Under the pieces are notes generated by a model. That model saw nothing but the letters and a program-made list of their open reading frames with translations. It searched no databases and had not been told where the DNA came from. Both the position numbers and the translations under genes were made by a program. A stretch of 64,000 bases of DNA from an uncultured Ruminococcus sp. (GTDB lineage Bacteria > Bacillota > Clostridia > Oscillospirales > Ruminococcaceae), in the NCBI GenBank assembly GCA_910579835.1, contig CAJTWQ010000002.1, positions 29,955-93,954 of the forward strand, in the 5' to 3' direction. Below are positions 10,750-19,827 of the stretch, one piece after another (the stretch's first letter is position 1; each line of letters begins with the position of its first letter).

Positions 10750-11400
10750 ATGAATCAGGAATCATTTAAAAGTATTTTCTTTAAGGGCATTATGGCAGGG
10801 GTGATGATCGGTATCGGTGGTATTATCTACCTGGCGGCTGAAAACAGAGTGATCGGCTCCCTTTTGTTCAGCTTTGGGCTTTTTACCATAATCCGGTACG
10901 GCTTTGCTCTTTATACAGGCAAGGTGGGATATATTCCGGAAAAGAATTTCCGTTACATTCTTGAGGTAGCTGTGACACTAGCCGGAAATATCTGTGGTAC
11001 GGCTCTTGCAGCAGGCATGGCTCTCAGTACAAAAATAGGAGATACGATTCATGCCGGTGCACGGTCGACAATGAATTCCAAGCTTGACGATAGTGTTCAG
11101 AGCTGTTTTATCCTTGGGATTTTCTGCGGTCTGCTTATGTATCTTGCCGTTCAGAATGCCCGTAACTGCCGTGAAACAGGGGCTGATACGTCTCTTGTAT
11201 TTGGTACGGTAATCCCTGTAATGATCTTTATTCTCAGCGGGTTTAATCATTCTGTTGCCGACTGTTTCTATTACTTTGCATCATATCCTACAGTTAAGGG
11301 AACACTTTATTTGGGTACAGTTGTACTAGGAAATGCAGTGGGAGGAATGCTTGTTCCTCTTTTGAAAAAATATGCGTTTGATAAAGAAAATTCAATATAA
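10750..11400 (+). CDS. Formate/nitrite transporter (FNT) family protein
   Basis: The 216-residue product has about six hydrophobic helices. The C-terminal half contains ILSGFNHSVADCFYYF and VLGNAVGGML, which match the FNT signature segments (GFxHSVAxM and GNxxGG). FNT channels move formate, nitrite or hydrosulfide across the membrane; the substrate cannot be told from sequence. It is somewhat shorter than typical members (about 260-280). A consensus promoter precedes it and a ribosome-binding site (AGGAGGAAAAAT) sets the start. For a fermenting anaerobe, formate is a reasonable guess. Confidence 0.8.
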   Translation: MNQESFKSIFFKGIMAGVMIGIGGIIYLAAENRVIGSLLFSFGLFTIIRYGFALYTGKVGYIPEKNFRYILEVAVTLAGNICGTALAAGMALSTKIGDTIHAGARSTMNSKLDDSVQSCFILGIFCGLLMYLAVQNARNCRETGADTSLVFGTVIPVMIFILSGFNHSVADCFYYFASYPTVKGTLYLGTVVLGNAVGGMLVPLLKKYAFDKENSI

Positions 11401-11485
11401 AGCTGTACACTGTTTACGGCCGGATTGTAAATCTTTCGCTTCGTATGATCCGACAAGAATTTAGGGGATTTAAGGAGGAAAATAA

Positions 11486-12142
11486 ATGGATGAAAAATCA
11501 ATAGCAGAGAAAAAGTCCTCGATGACATATCAAAAGCTCTTCTGGCTATTTATATTCGGAAGCATTATGGGCGTACTTATTGAAGGCGTCTGGTATTACT
11601 TCATGCACGACCGCTGGGAGACTCATGTAGTCACTGTCTGGGGACCTTTCTGCATTATTTACGGCTTCGGTTTTGCAGGATATTATGCCGCCTGTCATGC
11701 TTTCGGGAAGCTTAATATTTTTTTGAGATTTCTTATATATGCCTGTCTCGGTTCCGGAGTAGAGCTTGCCTGCGGACTTCTTATAAAATATACTATTAAT
11801 ATGAAAGCCTGGACATATGCTCATTATCCTATGAATTTTATGGGACTTATATGTCTGAAGATGACCATTATCTGGGGTTTGGTGGGACTGGTATTTCAGC
11901 TTCTTCTGCCTCTGTTCGACAGGATTCTGAGCCATATGGAAAGCAGACAGTGGAACATAGCCTGCATTATTTTCTCGATTTTTATGGCAGTAAACTTTAT
12001 TGTAACCGTTTTCTGCTTCCTGCGCTGGAAGGAACGCCATGATAATAAGCCTTCCTCAAACCGTATTGAAGAAATTATCGATAAGCATTATGGAAATAAA
12101 TTTATGAAGGAACGTTTTGTTGAGTGGAGATTTATAAGTTAA
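11486..12142 (+). CDS. CmpB-like membrane protein (PF06541 type)
   Basis: The 218-residue product has about five or six transmembrane helices. The N-terminal pattern LFWLFIFGSIMGVLIEGVWY followed by VWGPFCIIYGFGF matches the putative ABC-transporter type IV (CmpB) family, which despite its name has no proven transport role. AAGGAGGAAAATAA precedes the ATG. It lies 85 nt after the FNT gene and may share its transcript. A divergent paralogue lies at 30772-31332 in the purine region, with the same LGWSYEV.../GPYCPVYGVG layout. Confidence 0.72.
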   Translation: MDEKSIAEKKSSMTYQKLFWLFIFGSIMGVLIEGVWYYFMHDRWETHVVTVWGPFCIIYGFGFAGYYAACHAFGKLNIFLRFLIYACLGSGVELACGLLIKYTINMKAWTYAHYPMNFMGLICLKMTIIWGLVGLVFQLLLPLFDRILSHMESRQWNIACIIFSIFMAVNFIVTVFCFLRWKERHDNKPSSNRIEEIIDKHYGNKFMKERFVEWRFIS

Positions 12143-12149
12143 GAATTAT

Positions 12150-12192
12150 GACTTGCTGACGCAAGTCGTCTCTGCTTGCAATAAAGCAGAGA
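12150..12192. repeat. Two adjacent perfect hairpins
   Basis: GACTTGC/GCAAGTC (12150-12167, 4-nt loop) is followed one base later by TCTCTGCTT/AAGCAGAGA (12169-12192, 6-nt loop). Neither has a strong T tract. They lie just after the stop of the CmpB-like gene; a role in 3'-end stability is possible. Confidence 0.6.
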
Positions 12193-12214
12193 TTTGAATA
12201 CTATTTCCAATTAA

Positions 12215-12252
12215 AAAAGCTGCCGCAACATGGAGAAGTTGCAGCAGCTTTT
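12215..12252. terminator. Bidirectional terminator between convergent genes
   Basis: AAAAGCTGCCGCAAC (12215-12229) and GTTGCAGCAGCTTTT (12238-12252) pair with one mismatch, with A and T runs on the two sides. It separates the plus-strand CmpB-like gene from the minus-strand glycan operon. Confidence 0.85.
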
Positions 12253-12266
12253 GATTTATACTCTTA

Positions 12267-14132
12267 TTAAACCGGAGGAATAAAGTTATGATCAAACACA
12301 AGGATCCGGTATTCTGTATTGTTGATGAGTACAGAAAGCTCTTTGGTTTTTTCCGTAAGAAGCGGACTTTGTATATTGATAAGAGTCTGATACTCTCCGG
12401 GGTTCAGCAGGAGGAAGTATTCTTTCTGCTCCGGCTGATCCTTGTACCATTCCTTTGAGGATTGATAAATACGTGCTGTAACACCGTAATCATCAATGTT
12501 GACATCACGAACCTTGACTTTTGAATCAGTGATAAGAGTAATGGCGTTAGCCTGCCAGAACGAGGAATATCCGTAAGTCAGTCCCTCATCTTCAAGGTAG
12601 TCGGCAATACCGTAGAGGTTATTTGCTTTGTGATAATCTTTTTCAATATCCTTTACAGCTTTGAGGTTAAGCATCGAAACCATAAGCACAGGAACAGAAA
12701 GGAATACGGCTATTCTTTGTACCGGTGTATTTGTAGATATAGCCCAGTGAACGAAGAAAATTGAGAGTATGAGCGAAGTTCCGAGGATAGGTGTAAGTCT
12801 CCAGTCTGCGCCTGAAAGAACGCCGAAGAAATATCCCATAAGAACGATAGCCGAGCAAGCCCAGTGCATCCATACGAAAATGCGTATCATATGACCGTCT
12901 TTTGCCTTTTTGTATTTGGGGTAGAAGCAGGTTGCAATAATCGGCATAACAAGAAGAATAAGGGATGAAGCAATATAGATAAGATTCTGGATTCCTTCCT
13001 TATCAGAGATTTTTATGCCCTCTCCTTTATCGTTGACCATATAGACAATATCCTGTACACCGTTAAGCTTCATCCATGCAAGAGGGAAGTTGTGGAAATT
13101 ATTTGTCCATTCTCCGATAGGCGAGAAAATTGAATATGCATCCTGGTAGCCGGCTTTGAGGTCGCCTGCCCATTTTTCATTAAGCTTCATTCCAAGGATA
13201 ATCATAATGCCGAAGCATCCGACCATAGCAATTGTTTTGAGAGCCTTTTTGCTTGCAATATTATTGTCCGTATTTACAAAAAATTCGGCGAACAAAGCGG
13301 CGATAAACGGAACGGCAAATATAGAAAGAGCTGATATACCGTCGGTTGCCGTAAACATAATGAATACTGAGAGGAATACAAAAACGATCATAAAGCGCAA
13401 AAATGTGATTTTGCCTTTAGTATCTTTCGGGTTCAGGCTTTTCAGCTTTTCATTAAGGTTGACCATATGAAAATAGAGATAAAGGCCGATAACAATGAAC
13501 AGTATGCCAAGAGTGTAATAAATAGTGTGCTGCCAGAAAATCTCTCTCAGTTTCTGCGAAGAAACCGTCATTGAAAGGAAAACGGAACAGGCTATAAGTA
13601 TGCTTCGGATGTTCCAGTGCATTTCCTTCAGCATGAGACAGAAGAAAAGGGTAAGAAGTATAAAATAGCTCATCATGCCCCAGATATGAGCTTTCATTGT
13701 AAGACCGAACATATTTATAAGGGGCTGCATTATGACGTTTATACCGAACGGGAGGAAACAGGCGTAACCGAAATTTTTGTCATATACTGATCCGCCCTCG
13801 ATAGAGGCGTTTGCCCAGAGGATGGTATCGGTACAGTCAGAGTGGAACTCCGCACGGTATGCGGAGGTAATGAAGTATATAACTACAGATACGACATAGA
13901 GGAATATGGCTGCCGGAATGATATAGGAAATTACTTTGGCCGTAGGCTTTTTATACTTATTATAGAAGTTTTTTCCCTTGTTGCCGTAATATTTCAGTTT
14001 TTCCGGAAATGAAGACGGAACAGCAACCGCAGTATTTCCGGTGTTTTTTTTATGGACAGTTTTGTTTTGGGCAGTTCCTGATTTTTTCTCAGTCTGCTTT
14101 GCTGTACTGTCTGTTTTTTTGTTTTTATCCAT
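12267..14132 (-). CDS. Large polytopic membrane protein, possible GT-C glycosyltransferase
   Basis: The 621-residue product has a Lys/Thr-rich N-terminus of about 65 residues and then about 11-13 transmembrane helices ending in a soluble C-terminal domain of about 110 residues. The first outer loop holds an acidic motif (HSDCTDT), which is where GT-C enzymes place their catalytic acids, and the gene follows gtrA and an FAD oxidoreductase in the same operon, hence the tentative call. It starts one base after the GtrA stop codon, so translation is coupled. No family is recognised with certainty; an O-antigen-type polymerase or flippase is the alternative. Confidence 0.5.
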   Translation of the reverse strand: MDKNKKTDSTAKQTEKKSGTAQNKTVHKKNTGNTAVAVPSSFPEKLKYYGNKGKNFYNKYKKPTAKVISYIIPAAIFLYVVSVVIYFITSAYRAEFHSDCTDTILWANASIEGGSVYDKNFGYACFLPFGINVIMQPLINMFGLTMKAHIWGMMSYFILLTLFFCLMLKEMHWNIRSILIACSVFLSMTVSSQKLREIFWQHTIYYTLGILFIVIGLYLYFHMVNLNEKLKSLNPKDTKGKITFLRFMIVFVFLSVFIMFTATDGISALSIFAVPFIAALFAEFFVNTDNNIASKKALKTIAMVGCFGIMIILGMKLNEKWAGDLKAGYQDAYSIFSPIGEWTNNFHNFPLAWMKLNGVQDIVYMVNDKGEGIKISDKEGIQNLIYIASSLILLVMPIIATCFYPKYKKAKDGHMIRIFVWMHWACSAIVLMGYFFGVLSGADWRLTPILGTSLILSIFFVHWAISTNTPVQRIAVFLSVPVLMVSMLNLKAVKDIEKDYHKANNLYGIADYLEDEGLTYGYSSFWQANAITLITDSKVKVRDVNIDDYGVTARIYQSSKEWYKDQPEQKEYFLLLNPGEYQTLINIQSPLLTEKTKELSVLINNTEYRILVFDHNFIPPV

Positions 14133-14133
14133 T

Positions 14134-14646
14134 TTAAGCCCTCGTATTATTATTTGTTAGAGCCTCTTTTTTTGTAAAAAGAAGTATCTTTCTTGCAAAG
14201 AAATTCCAGAAAAAGGCTGCGCCTGTAGATACGATTTTCGCAAGGATCTGGAAAGCGTTTGTCCTGTCTGCAAGCCACCATTCAAAGAGCTTTGTTATGC
14301 CCATTGTCATGAAAAGTCCCACCAGACCGATTGCTGCAAAGCCCAGGAATTCCATAAGTCTCGATTTGACTTTGGAATTTTTGAAAATCCAGAACGTGCT
14401 GATAATGTAGTTGACTGCCAGTCCTGCAACGAACGAAAGCGAATTTGCCACAACAGCGTAATTTTCATTAAATACGAATTTAAACAGAATGTAGGAAATT
14501 CCCCAGTCCACTACAGTTGCCAGACCGCCTACAAAAAGGTAGCGGAAAAACTGAATGAAAGTGTTTTCAGTATCGCCGGCAAAGAGACTGCCGAATTTTT
14601 TTGATTTCAGGATTTCTTTTATTTCGTTGAAGTTTTCATTATTCAT
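14134..14646 (-). CDS. GtrA-family membrane protein
   Basis: The 170-residue product has four transmembrane helices; the motif FFRYLFVGGLATVVDWGISY followed by NSLSFVAGLAVNYIISTFWIF is the GtrA signature. GtrA proteins are thought to help move polyprenol-linked sugars across the membrane. It is longer than the common 120-140 residues because of about 30 hydrophilic residues at the N-terminus. The start is ATG 14646, with AGGTG upstream. A GtrB-like transferase that could supply the lipid-linked sugar is encoded at 38698-39717. Confidence 0.85.
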   Translation of the reverse strand: MNNENFNEIKEILKSKKFGSLFAGDTENTFIQFFRYLFVGGLATVVDWGISYILFKFVFNENYAVVANSLSFVAGLAVNYIISTFWIFKNSKVKSRLMEFLGFAAIGLVGLFMTMGITKLFEWWLADRTNAFQILAKIVSTGAAFFWNFFARKILLFTKKEALTNNNTRA

Positions 14647-14665
14647 TTTATCACCTGTCAGAAAT

Positions 14666-14707
14666 CCGGAAACGGGAATTTTGCTTCAAAAAATTCCCGT
14701 TTTCCGG
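14666..14707. repeat. Long inverted repeat before gtrA
   Basis: CCGGAAACGGGAATTTT (14666-14682) mirrors AAATTCCCGTTTTCCGG (14691-14707) with a short loop. It lies between the FAD oxidoreductase stop and the gtrA start. There is no T tract on the minus strand, so an mRNA processing or attenuation hairpin is more likely than a full terminator. Confidence 0.7.
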
Positions 14708-14739
14708 TATTACATTATACGAAGCAACTGATCGTCAGC

Positions 14740-16299
14740 TTATTTCTTTCCTTCTTCGTGATATTCTTTCTCTGTGTTTACATTCCAGATATTGGACTTG
14801 TCCTTTGCGCCGGACTTGATGTTCTTAACAGCCTCAAAGGATGTGCACATTGAGTGATCAATGTTATTATAGCGGTGCTGACCGTTTCGTCCTACACAGT
14901 AAAGATTATCGATCGTATTGAGGTAGCCGATAAGGGTATCCATTTCGTCGTAGGTATCGAAGTAAGCGGGATAAGCTTTCTTTACCTTTTCCATATGTGT
15001 GTCGAGTACCTGGTCTGCGCTGTCGATAAGACCGAGTTTTATCATTTCCTTTACACAGAAAGTAGAGAACTGCTTTTCTGTCATGTTCCAGAACTTATCG
15101 CCTTCGGTAACGAAGTATTCAAGACCGAGCCATACGGTGTTTTTAAGGTCCTTGACCATATAGGGAGACCAGTTGTTGTAGATCTGGAAACGTCCCATCT
15201 TAACTCGCCTGTCCTGAACATATACCCAGCAGTCGGGAACGATATTGCCGACTGTTTTCATCTCTGTCTTGTTTTTGAGGTTGAGCTTGGGAACAAGTAC
15301 GCCAAGTGTCATATAGTCACGGTAGGGGAGTCCAGCGGCGATTCTTGCAGGCTCTTCCGGAACATCGTTCATGCCGGCAACAAGATCCTTTACAGGCATC
15401 GAGGAGATAATGCAGTCGCCGTCCAGATAAATTTCCTGTCCGTCTTTTATATAAGTGACGCCGGTAAGCGTATTTTCATCATTCTTATGGAGTTTTTTTA
15501 CGCCTGCGTTCATGATAATATTTCCGCCAAGCTTTTTTATCTCATCGGCTGTGACTTCCCAGAGCTGACCGGGACCGAGCTTAGGATACTTGAATTCCTC
15601 GATAAGAGAAGTGTTTACTTTACGGTTTTTAACTTTAAACAGCTTGCCGAAGAAGTCTTTTATAATGCCGACAATAGACAGTCCTTTTGTACGCTGAGCG
15701 CCCCATGATGCGTCTATCTCGCTTGGATGTCTTCCCCAGAGGTTTTCGGTGTAATATTCAAAAAACATTGAGTAAAGCTGCTTACCGAAGCAGTTTATAT
15801 AGAAGTTTTCCAGATTATCTTCGGGGCGTTTGTGGATAACCGCCGCAAGATAGCTGAAACCTACTTTCATTGTGGTTAAAAATCCGAAGTTTTTAATAGT
15901 TTCAGGTTTTAGGGAAACCGGGTAGTCGTAAAACTTATCATTGAAGAGAATTCTTGAAACGCGGCGTCTGGAGAGCATAACACGGTTTTTCTTCTGAGGA
16001 TCAGGGCCGCCTTTGTCAACGGCGACATTTCTTTTCAGCAGGAGGTCGTCATAAGACGGTGAACCCTGCATTGGTAGCATATTACTCCACCAGCTATTTA
16101 CTTCAGGGATTTTTGAGAAAAAGCGGTGTCCGCCCATGTCCATGCGGTTGCCTTTGTAGTTAACGGTTTTTGAAATACCTCCGATAGCGTCTGTTTCTTC
16201 AAGGACTGTAACGTCGTATTCGCCGGAATTATCTTTAAGAAGCTCATACGCTGCTGTCAAACCGGCAGGACCGGCGCCTATTATAATTATCTTTTTCAT
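14740..16299 (-). CDS. NAD(P)/FAD-dependent oxidoreductase of the glycan/phytoene-desaturase type
   Basis: The 519-residue product starts [20 protein letters not shown], a Rossmann dinucleotide fold (GxGxxG), with a second FAD contact near [16 protein letters not shown]. Such proteins, related to UDP-galactopyranose mutase and protoporphyrinogen oxidase, often sit in surface-glycan clusters. The end segment [16 protein letters not shown] is a typical FAD-binding finish. It is the first gene of a minus-strand operon with gtrA and the large polytopic protein, with a promoter at 16375-16403. The exact substrate is unknown. Confidence 0.75.
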   Translation of the reverse strand: MKKIIIIGAGPAGLTAAYELLKDNSGEYDVTVLEETDAIGGISKTVNYKGNRMDMGGHRFFSKIPEVNSWWSNMLPMQGSPSYDDLLLKRNVAVDKGGPDPQKKNRVMLSRRRVSRILFNDKFYDYPVSLKPETIKNFGFLTTMKVGFSYLAAVIHKRPEDNLENFYINCFGKQLYSMFFEYYTENLWGRHPSEIDASWGAQRTKGLSIVGIIKDFFGKLFKVKNRKVNTSLIEEFKYPKLGPGQLWEVTADEIKKLGGNIIMNAGVKKLHKNDENTLTGVTYIKDGQEIYLDGDCIISSMPVKDLVAGMNDVPEEPARIAAGLPYRDYMTLGVLVPKLNLKNKTEMKTVGNIVPDCWVYVQDRRVKMGRFQIYNNWSPYMVKDLKNTVWLGLEYFVTEGDKFWNMTEKQFSTFCVKEMIKLGLIDSADQVLDTHMEKVKKAYPAYFDTYDEMDTLIGYLNTIDNLYCVGRNGQHRYNNIDHSMCTSFEAVKNIKSGAKDKSNIWNVNTEKEYHEEGKK

Positions 16300-16330
16300 A
16301 GCGTTCTCCTTTTTGTGTTAATATACAGAT

Positions 16331-16361
16331 TTGTGTCCGGAATTATTGCAGATGGACACAA
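16331..16361 (-). promoter_or_regulatory. Inverted repeat in the 5' leader of the oxidoreductase operon
   Basis: TTGTGTCC (16331-16338) and GGACACAA (16354-16361) are perfect 8-bp arms around 15 nt. It begins only a few bases after the predicted transcription start, so it could be an operator or a leader hairpin. The 220 bases from 16404 to 16623 are AT-rich and show no other feature. Confidence 0.45.
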
Positions 16362-16374
16362 CATAATACTTTAT

Positions 16375-16403
16375 ATTATAACATAAATTATTGATATTTA
16401 CAA
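16375..16403 (-). promoter_or_regulatory. Promoter of the oxidoreductase-gtrA operon
   Basis: On the minus strand TTGTAA (16403-16398), a 17-nt spacer and TATAAT (16380-16375) form a good housekeeping promoter pointing at the start codon 76 nt away. Confidence 0.75.
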
Positions 16404-16623
16404 GCTTTTTGGCAAAAAAATCGAAAAATTAAATTTTGGCTTTTCAGGGAAATTTCAGAAAAGGTACGCACATACTTGTATATTTTAGTCGGCAGTAAAT
16501 TTTATTTTCTCTCAGTAATTTGTTTAATTTTGTAATATATTACATATCGTGAATTAATATTTTGTTTAGAAGGACGAAATGTATGTTTTTATGGTTAAAA
16601 ATAAAATATATGTTCTGTTTTTC

Positions 16624-16652
16624 TTGACAAATAAAAACTTTTGTTCTATAAT
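16624..16652 (+). promoter_or_regulatory. Promoter of the sigma-like factor operon
   Basis: TTGACA (16624-16629), a 17-nt spacer and TATAAT (16647-16652) match the consensus. The transcript would cover the small helical protein, the sigma-like factor and possibly the decarboxylase to ybaK run. Confidence 0.85.
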
Positions 16653-16748
16653 TAAAAATAAGAAAAAATGTTCCACTAAAAACTCCGCCGGCGTCTTATA
16701 TTAGGAAAGGAGGAATGGCTGCCGGCTTCTGTGCCAAAGGAGGAAAAA

Positions 16749-16982
16749 ATGAAGCAGATGATAAAAGAATACGAACATAGCTGTCTGCTTGTGAAGCAGC
16801 GGATCGTCCAACTTACAAAACAAAGAAATGAACTTAGAAAGGAGGGGAACAACGGCAGGATTGACGAGCTTGATCTTGACCGCCGTATACGTCTTCTCTA
16901 TACAGAGCACAGCGAACTGCGTGAAATTGTGCAGCATCTTATGAATTATGTCAGGAGGGTTGAACAGCGTGCCGAAGCGTGA
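16749..16982 (+). CDS. Small helical protein, partner of the sigma-like factor
   Basis: The 77-residue product is highly charged and predicted to be all helical (MKQMIKEYEHSCLLVKQRI..., heptad-like leucines), resembling small coiled-coil proteins that precede sigma-like regulators in phages and Firmicutes. ATG 16749 is chosen because AAAGGAGG (16736-16743) is five bases upstream. An overlapping short open frame with its own AAAGGAGG starts at 16715. It overlaps the next gene by 14 nt, so the two are likely co-translated and may interact. Function unknown. Confidence 0.6.
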   Translation: MKQMIKEYEHSCLLVKQRIVQLTKQRNELRKEGNNGRIDELDLDRRIRLLYTEHSELREIVQHLMNYVRRVEQRAEA

Positions 16983-17265
16983 AAGTTATTCAGATTTGTT
17001 TACCGGTGAGTCGGACAACGGATTTCGTGATATAATTGATGGCAGCAGTGATTCCGAGTCAAGACAGAAACTGAAAAAAATACTGTTAAATATTATAAAA
17101 AATGAGCTTACTCCGAGACAAAAGGAAATTATTATGTTATACTATTTTAAAGGGATAGATATTGTGCGTATAGGAGAACAGCTTAATATTACTCCACAGG
17201 CCGTTTCGGCGGCTATGTCAAGGGCAAAAGTGAGGATTTTCAGAATTCTGAAATATTATATCTGA
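16969..17265 (+). CDS. Sigma-70 region-4-like DNA-binding protein
   Basis: With GTG 16969 (AGGAGGG nine bases upstream) the product has 98 residues; an in-frame ATG at 16948 lacks a ribosome-binding site. The C-terminal 60 residues form a region-4 helix-turn-helix (LTPRQKEIIMLYYFKG..IGEQLNITPQAVSAAMSRAK). There is no region 2, so it cannot melt a promoter alone and is probably an activator or a two-subunit sigma partner. It overlaps the preceding helical gene and is 18 nt from the decarboxylase gene, which it may co-regulate. Confidence 0.72.
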   Translation: MPKRESYSDLFTGESDNGFRDIIDGSSDSESRQKLKKILLNIIKNELTPRQKEIIMLYYFKGIDIVRIGEQLNITPQAVSAAMSRAKVRIFRILKYYI

Positions 17266-17283
17266 TAAGGAGGGACTGAGATA

Positions 17284-18615
17284 ATGACAACGCCAATTTA
17301 CGATTTTATAAATAAATATGTATCTTCCGGGACGCTGCGCTGCCATATGCCGGGGCATAAGGGCAGATCTCCCGAAAGTGTTTCGGATAATATTTATTCC
17401 TGTGATATTACTGAAATATACGGAGCCGACAGTCTTTTTGAGGCGGAGGGGATCATAGCTGAAAGCGAAAAAAATATGGCTTCTCTTTATGGAACGAGGG
17501 CTTCTGTTTATTCGGCGGCAGGATCAACGCTGTGCATTCAGGCTATGCTGTATATTATGAAACAGGAAAAACGCCGAATCTTTGCGGTACGCAATGTGCA
17601 CAGGAGTTTTCTTAACGCGGCGGCGCTTCTTGATCTGGACGTGGACTGGCTCCTGCCGCACTATTCCGGAGGAATACTTTCAGGTGAGATTGATCCGGCG
17701 GAGGTCGGGAGTAAACTTTCCGCCTGCGCCGAGCCTGCCTGTCTCTATGTCACGTCTCCCGATTATACCGGGAAAACGGCGGATATAAGGAGTCTTTCAG
17801 AGATATGCCGCCGTTATAATGCAAGGCTGATAGTGGATAACGCTCACGGTGCACATCTTCATTTTTTTGAGGAAAGTATGCATCCTATCGCCTTGGGGGC
17901 AGATATATGCTGTGATTCCGCGCATAAAATGCTTCCTGCTCTTACGGGCGCGGCTGTGCTTCATACCTCGCGGCGGTCGTATGCGCCTTTGCTCAAGCCG
18001 GCTATTAGTCTGTTTGCATCTACAAGTCCGTCCTACCCGGTTATGATGTCTCTTGACCTTTGCAATAAGTACATTTTCGAAAGGATAAGAACAGACATAA
18101 TGCGTAATCTCGAATATATAAAAAAATTCCGGGAGGGATTTTTCGGAAAGCTGATTTTTGTTGATTCAGAGCCGTTCCATATTACTGTAAAAGCGGCGGA
18201 AAGCGGATATGACGGCAGAGAGCTTGCTGGAATTATGAGGAAAAACGGCGTTGAATGCGAATATGCCGACAGAGAGCTTTTGGTGTTGTTGATGTCCCCC
18301 GTATGCCGTTCTGAGGATTATTCACGCCTGTCAGGCGCATTAAAAAGAGCCGTTTCTGAATCGTCAGGAGTGTGCGGTGAAATTGTTCATTCGTGTATAC
18401 CTGCGCTCTGTACTAAAGCAATGAGTATTCGGGAAGCCGTGTTTTCAGCAAGCGAGGAGATAAATGTTGAAAATTCTGAGGGAAGAATCTGTGCAGCCGT
18501 GAGAGTTCCCTGTCCGCCGGCAGTTCCCATAGCCGTAAGCGGAGAAATAATAGACCGGAAATGTATAAATATTTTCAAAAACTATGGAATTTCAACTGTA
18601 AATGTGGTAAAATGA
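17284..18615 (+). CDS. Orn/Lys/Arg decarboxylase family PLP protein
   Basis: The 443-residue product starts with the family segment LRCHMPGHKGR and has DNAHGAHLHFF and the PLP-lysine region CDSAHKMLPALTGAAVLH. These are fold-type I PLP enzymes related to arginine/lysine/ornithine decarboxylases; the Firmicutes form beside holB is of uncertain substrate. It has the shorter C-terminal domain usual for this branch. AAGGAGG precedes the ATG. It heads the run to holB, ricT, queH and ybaK, although 219 nt with a large inverted repeat separate it from holB. Confidence 0.85.
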   Translation: MTTPIYDFINKYVSSGTLRCHMPGHKGRSPESVSDNIYSCDITEIYGADSLFEAEGIIAESEKNMASLYGTRASVYSAAGSTLCIQAMLYIMKQEKRRIFAVRNVHRSFLNAAALLDLDVDWLLPHYSGGILSGEIDPAEVGSKLSACAEPACLYVTSPDYTGKTADIRSLSEICRRYNARLIVDNAHGAHLHFFEESMHPIALGADICCDSAHKMLPALTGAAVLHTSRRSYAPLLKPAISLFASTSPSYPVMMSLDLCNKYIFERIRTDIMRNLEYIKKFREGFFGKLIFVDSEPFHITVKAAESGYDGRELAGIMRKNGVECEYADRELLVLLMSPVCRSEDYSRLSGALKRAVSESSGVCGEIVHSCIPALCTKAMSIREAVFSASEEINVENSEGRICAAVRVPCPPAVPIAVSGEIIDRKCINIFKNYGISTVNVVK

Positions 18616-18656
18616 TATTAGAGCCTGTTTTTACAGGGTATTGCCTATAATACTTG

Positions 18657-18803
18657 ATTTGCAATTAAAAAACAGACGATCTTGACAGCTATCGTTTTGT
18701 CACTCTGTATTAGAAAAACTTACTGTGCGAAAGCATGTCTGGATTTTTCTTTCTTAATTGACAAAACGCTATCTCCGATCTTGTCCGCTTTTCAGTTGCA
18801 AAT
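18657..18803. repeat. 147-nt imperfect inverted repeat between decarboxylase and holB
   Basis: The outer arms ATTTGCAA (18657-18664) and TTGCAAAT (18796-18803) are perfect, and the inner arms CGTTTTGTCA (18693-18702) and TGACAAAACG (18759-18768) are also perfect, with a further AGAAAAA/TTTTTCT pair inside. The whole unit can fold as one long interrupted hairpin. No coding frame fits. It may be a miniature mobile element or a structured RNA. It occupies the place where tmk often sits next to holB. Confidence 0.55.
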
Positions 18804-18834
18804 TAGTATAAAGACAAGTTCTTGGGAGAAAAAT

Positions 18835-19815
18835 ATGAAAAAAATTTATGGAAATGATTATCTGCTGTCGACTCTGGAAAGCATGATACGCAGAGACAGA
18901 GCGGCGCATACGGTGCTGTTTTACGGTGAAAAGGGGAGCGGAAAAAAGCTCCTTGCTAAATATTATACAAAGCTTCTTCTCTGTGAATCACCGACGGACG
19001 GACATGCCTGCGGATGCTGTACTGCCTGCAAAAATGTAGAATCTGGCATTCATCCGGATGTTATATATCCGGAGAAAAGCGGAAAGTTAGGCGGTTATTC
19101 CGTAGAAACAGCAGGATCGGTAGCCAGCGATGCTTTTATAAAGCCCAATAACAAAAGCGGACGGAAAGTTTATATTTTTACAGATTGTCGTAATTTTGAC
19201 AGCCGTCCCCAGAATAAGCTGCTGAAGCTTATTGAAGAACCGCCGGATTATGCTTATTTTATATTCACTGCTGAATCTAAATCGGTATTTCTGCCGACTA
19301 TAATTTCACGGTGCGTTTGTTTCGGAGTATCGGTCTGCACCGAGGAACAGGCAAGACAGGCGCTGGCAGCCGATGGATACAGTCCTCAGGAGATCCAAAG
19401 CGCCGTAAGCTGTTTTCACGGAAATATCGGGATGTGTAAAAATTATCTTTTAGACGAATCCCTCCGCAGAAAAGTTGATTTGACAAAATCTCTTGCAGAT
19501 AGTATAATAAGAAGAGATGAATATGCGATGAATGCGGCGTTCCATACCGCAGCAAAGGATAGAAACGATGTGATCGGTATCTTTTCCATGCTTGATAAAC
19601 TGATACGCGATGCGGTGGTGTTAAAAAAAGAATCGTCAGCTCAGAATATCGGTTGCTTCGGCGACGGAGCCAGAGCACTTTCAGAGAAGCTTGCGGTATA
19701 TCAGGCGGTAAGAATTCACCGGCATATTGAAAAAGCACGCAGAGCGATAGAAAGCAACGTAAGCATTCCGCTTGTTCTTGCTGCGCTGTGCGCCGAGATT
19801 ATAGATACGATATAA
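18835..19815 (+). CDS. holB: DNA polymerase III delta-prime subunit
   Basis: The 326-residue product is a clamp-loader AAA+ protein. Walker A-like GEKGSGKK is at 31-38 and the four-cysteine zinc module (Cys50 to Cys65, HACGCCTAC) is present; NKLLKLIEEPP followed by ISRCVCF are the sensor segments with an SRC motif. It loads the beta clamp at replication forks. ATG 18835 (GGGAGAAAAAT upstream) is preferred over an upstream in-frame start lying inside the inverted repeat. ricT follows after 12 nt, as in B. subtilis. Confidence 0.93.
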   Translation: MKKIYGNDYLLSTLESMIRRDRAAHTVLFYGEKGSGKKLLAKYYTKLLLCESPTDGHACGCCTACKNVESGIHPDVIYPEKSGKLGGYSVETAGSVASDAFIKPNNKSGRKVYIFTDCRNFDSRPQNKLLKLIEEPPDYAYFIFTAESKSVFLPTIISRCVCFGVSVCTEEQARQALAADGYSPQEIQSAVSCFHGNIGMCKNYLLDESLRRKVDLTKSLADSIIRRDEYAMNAAFHTAAKDRNDVIGIFSMLDKLIRDAVVLKKESSAQNIGCFGDGARALSEKLAVYQAVRIHRHIEKARRAIESNVSIPLVLAALCAEIIDTI

Positions 19816-19827
19816 TGGGAGAAAAAT

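Noticed and set aside
14854..15708. 284-residue plus-strand frame
   Set aside because: It lies wholly inside the FAD oxidoreductase gene, whose motifs are clear on the other strand.
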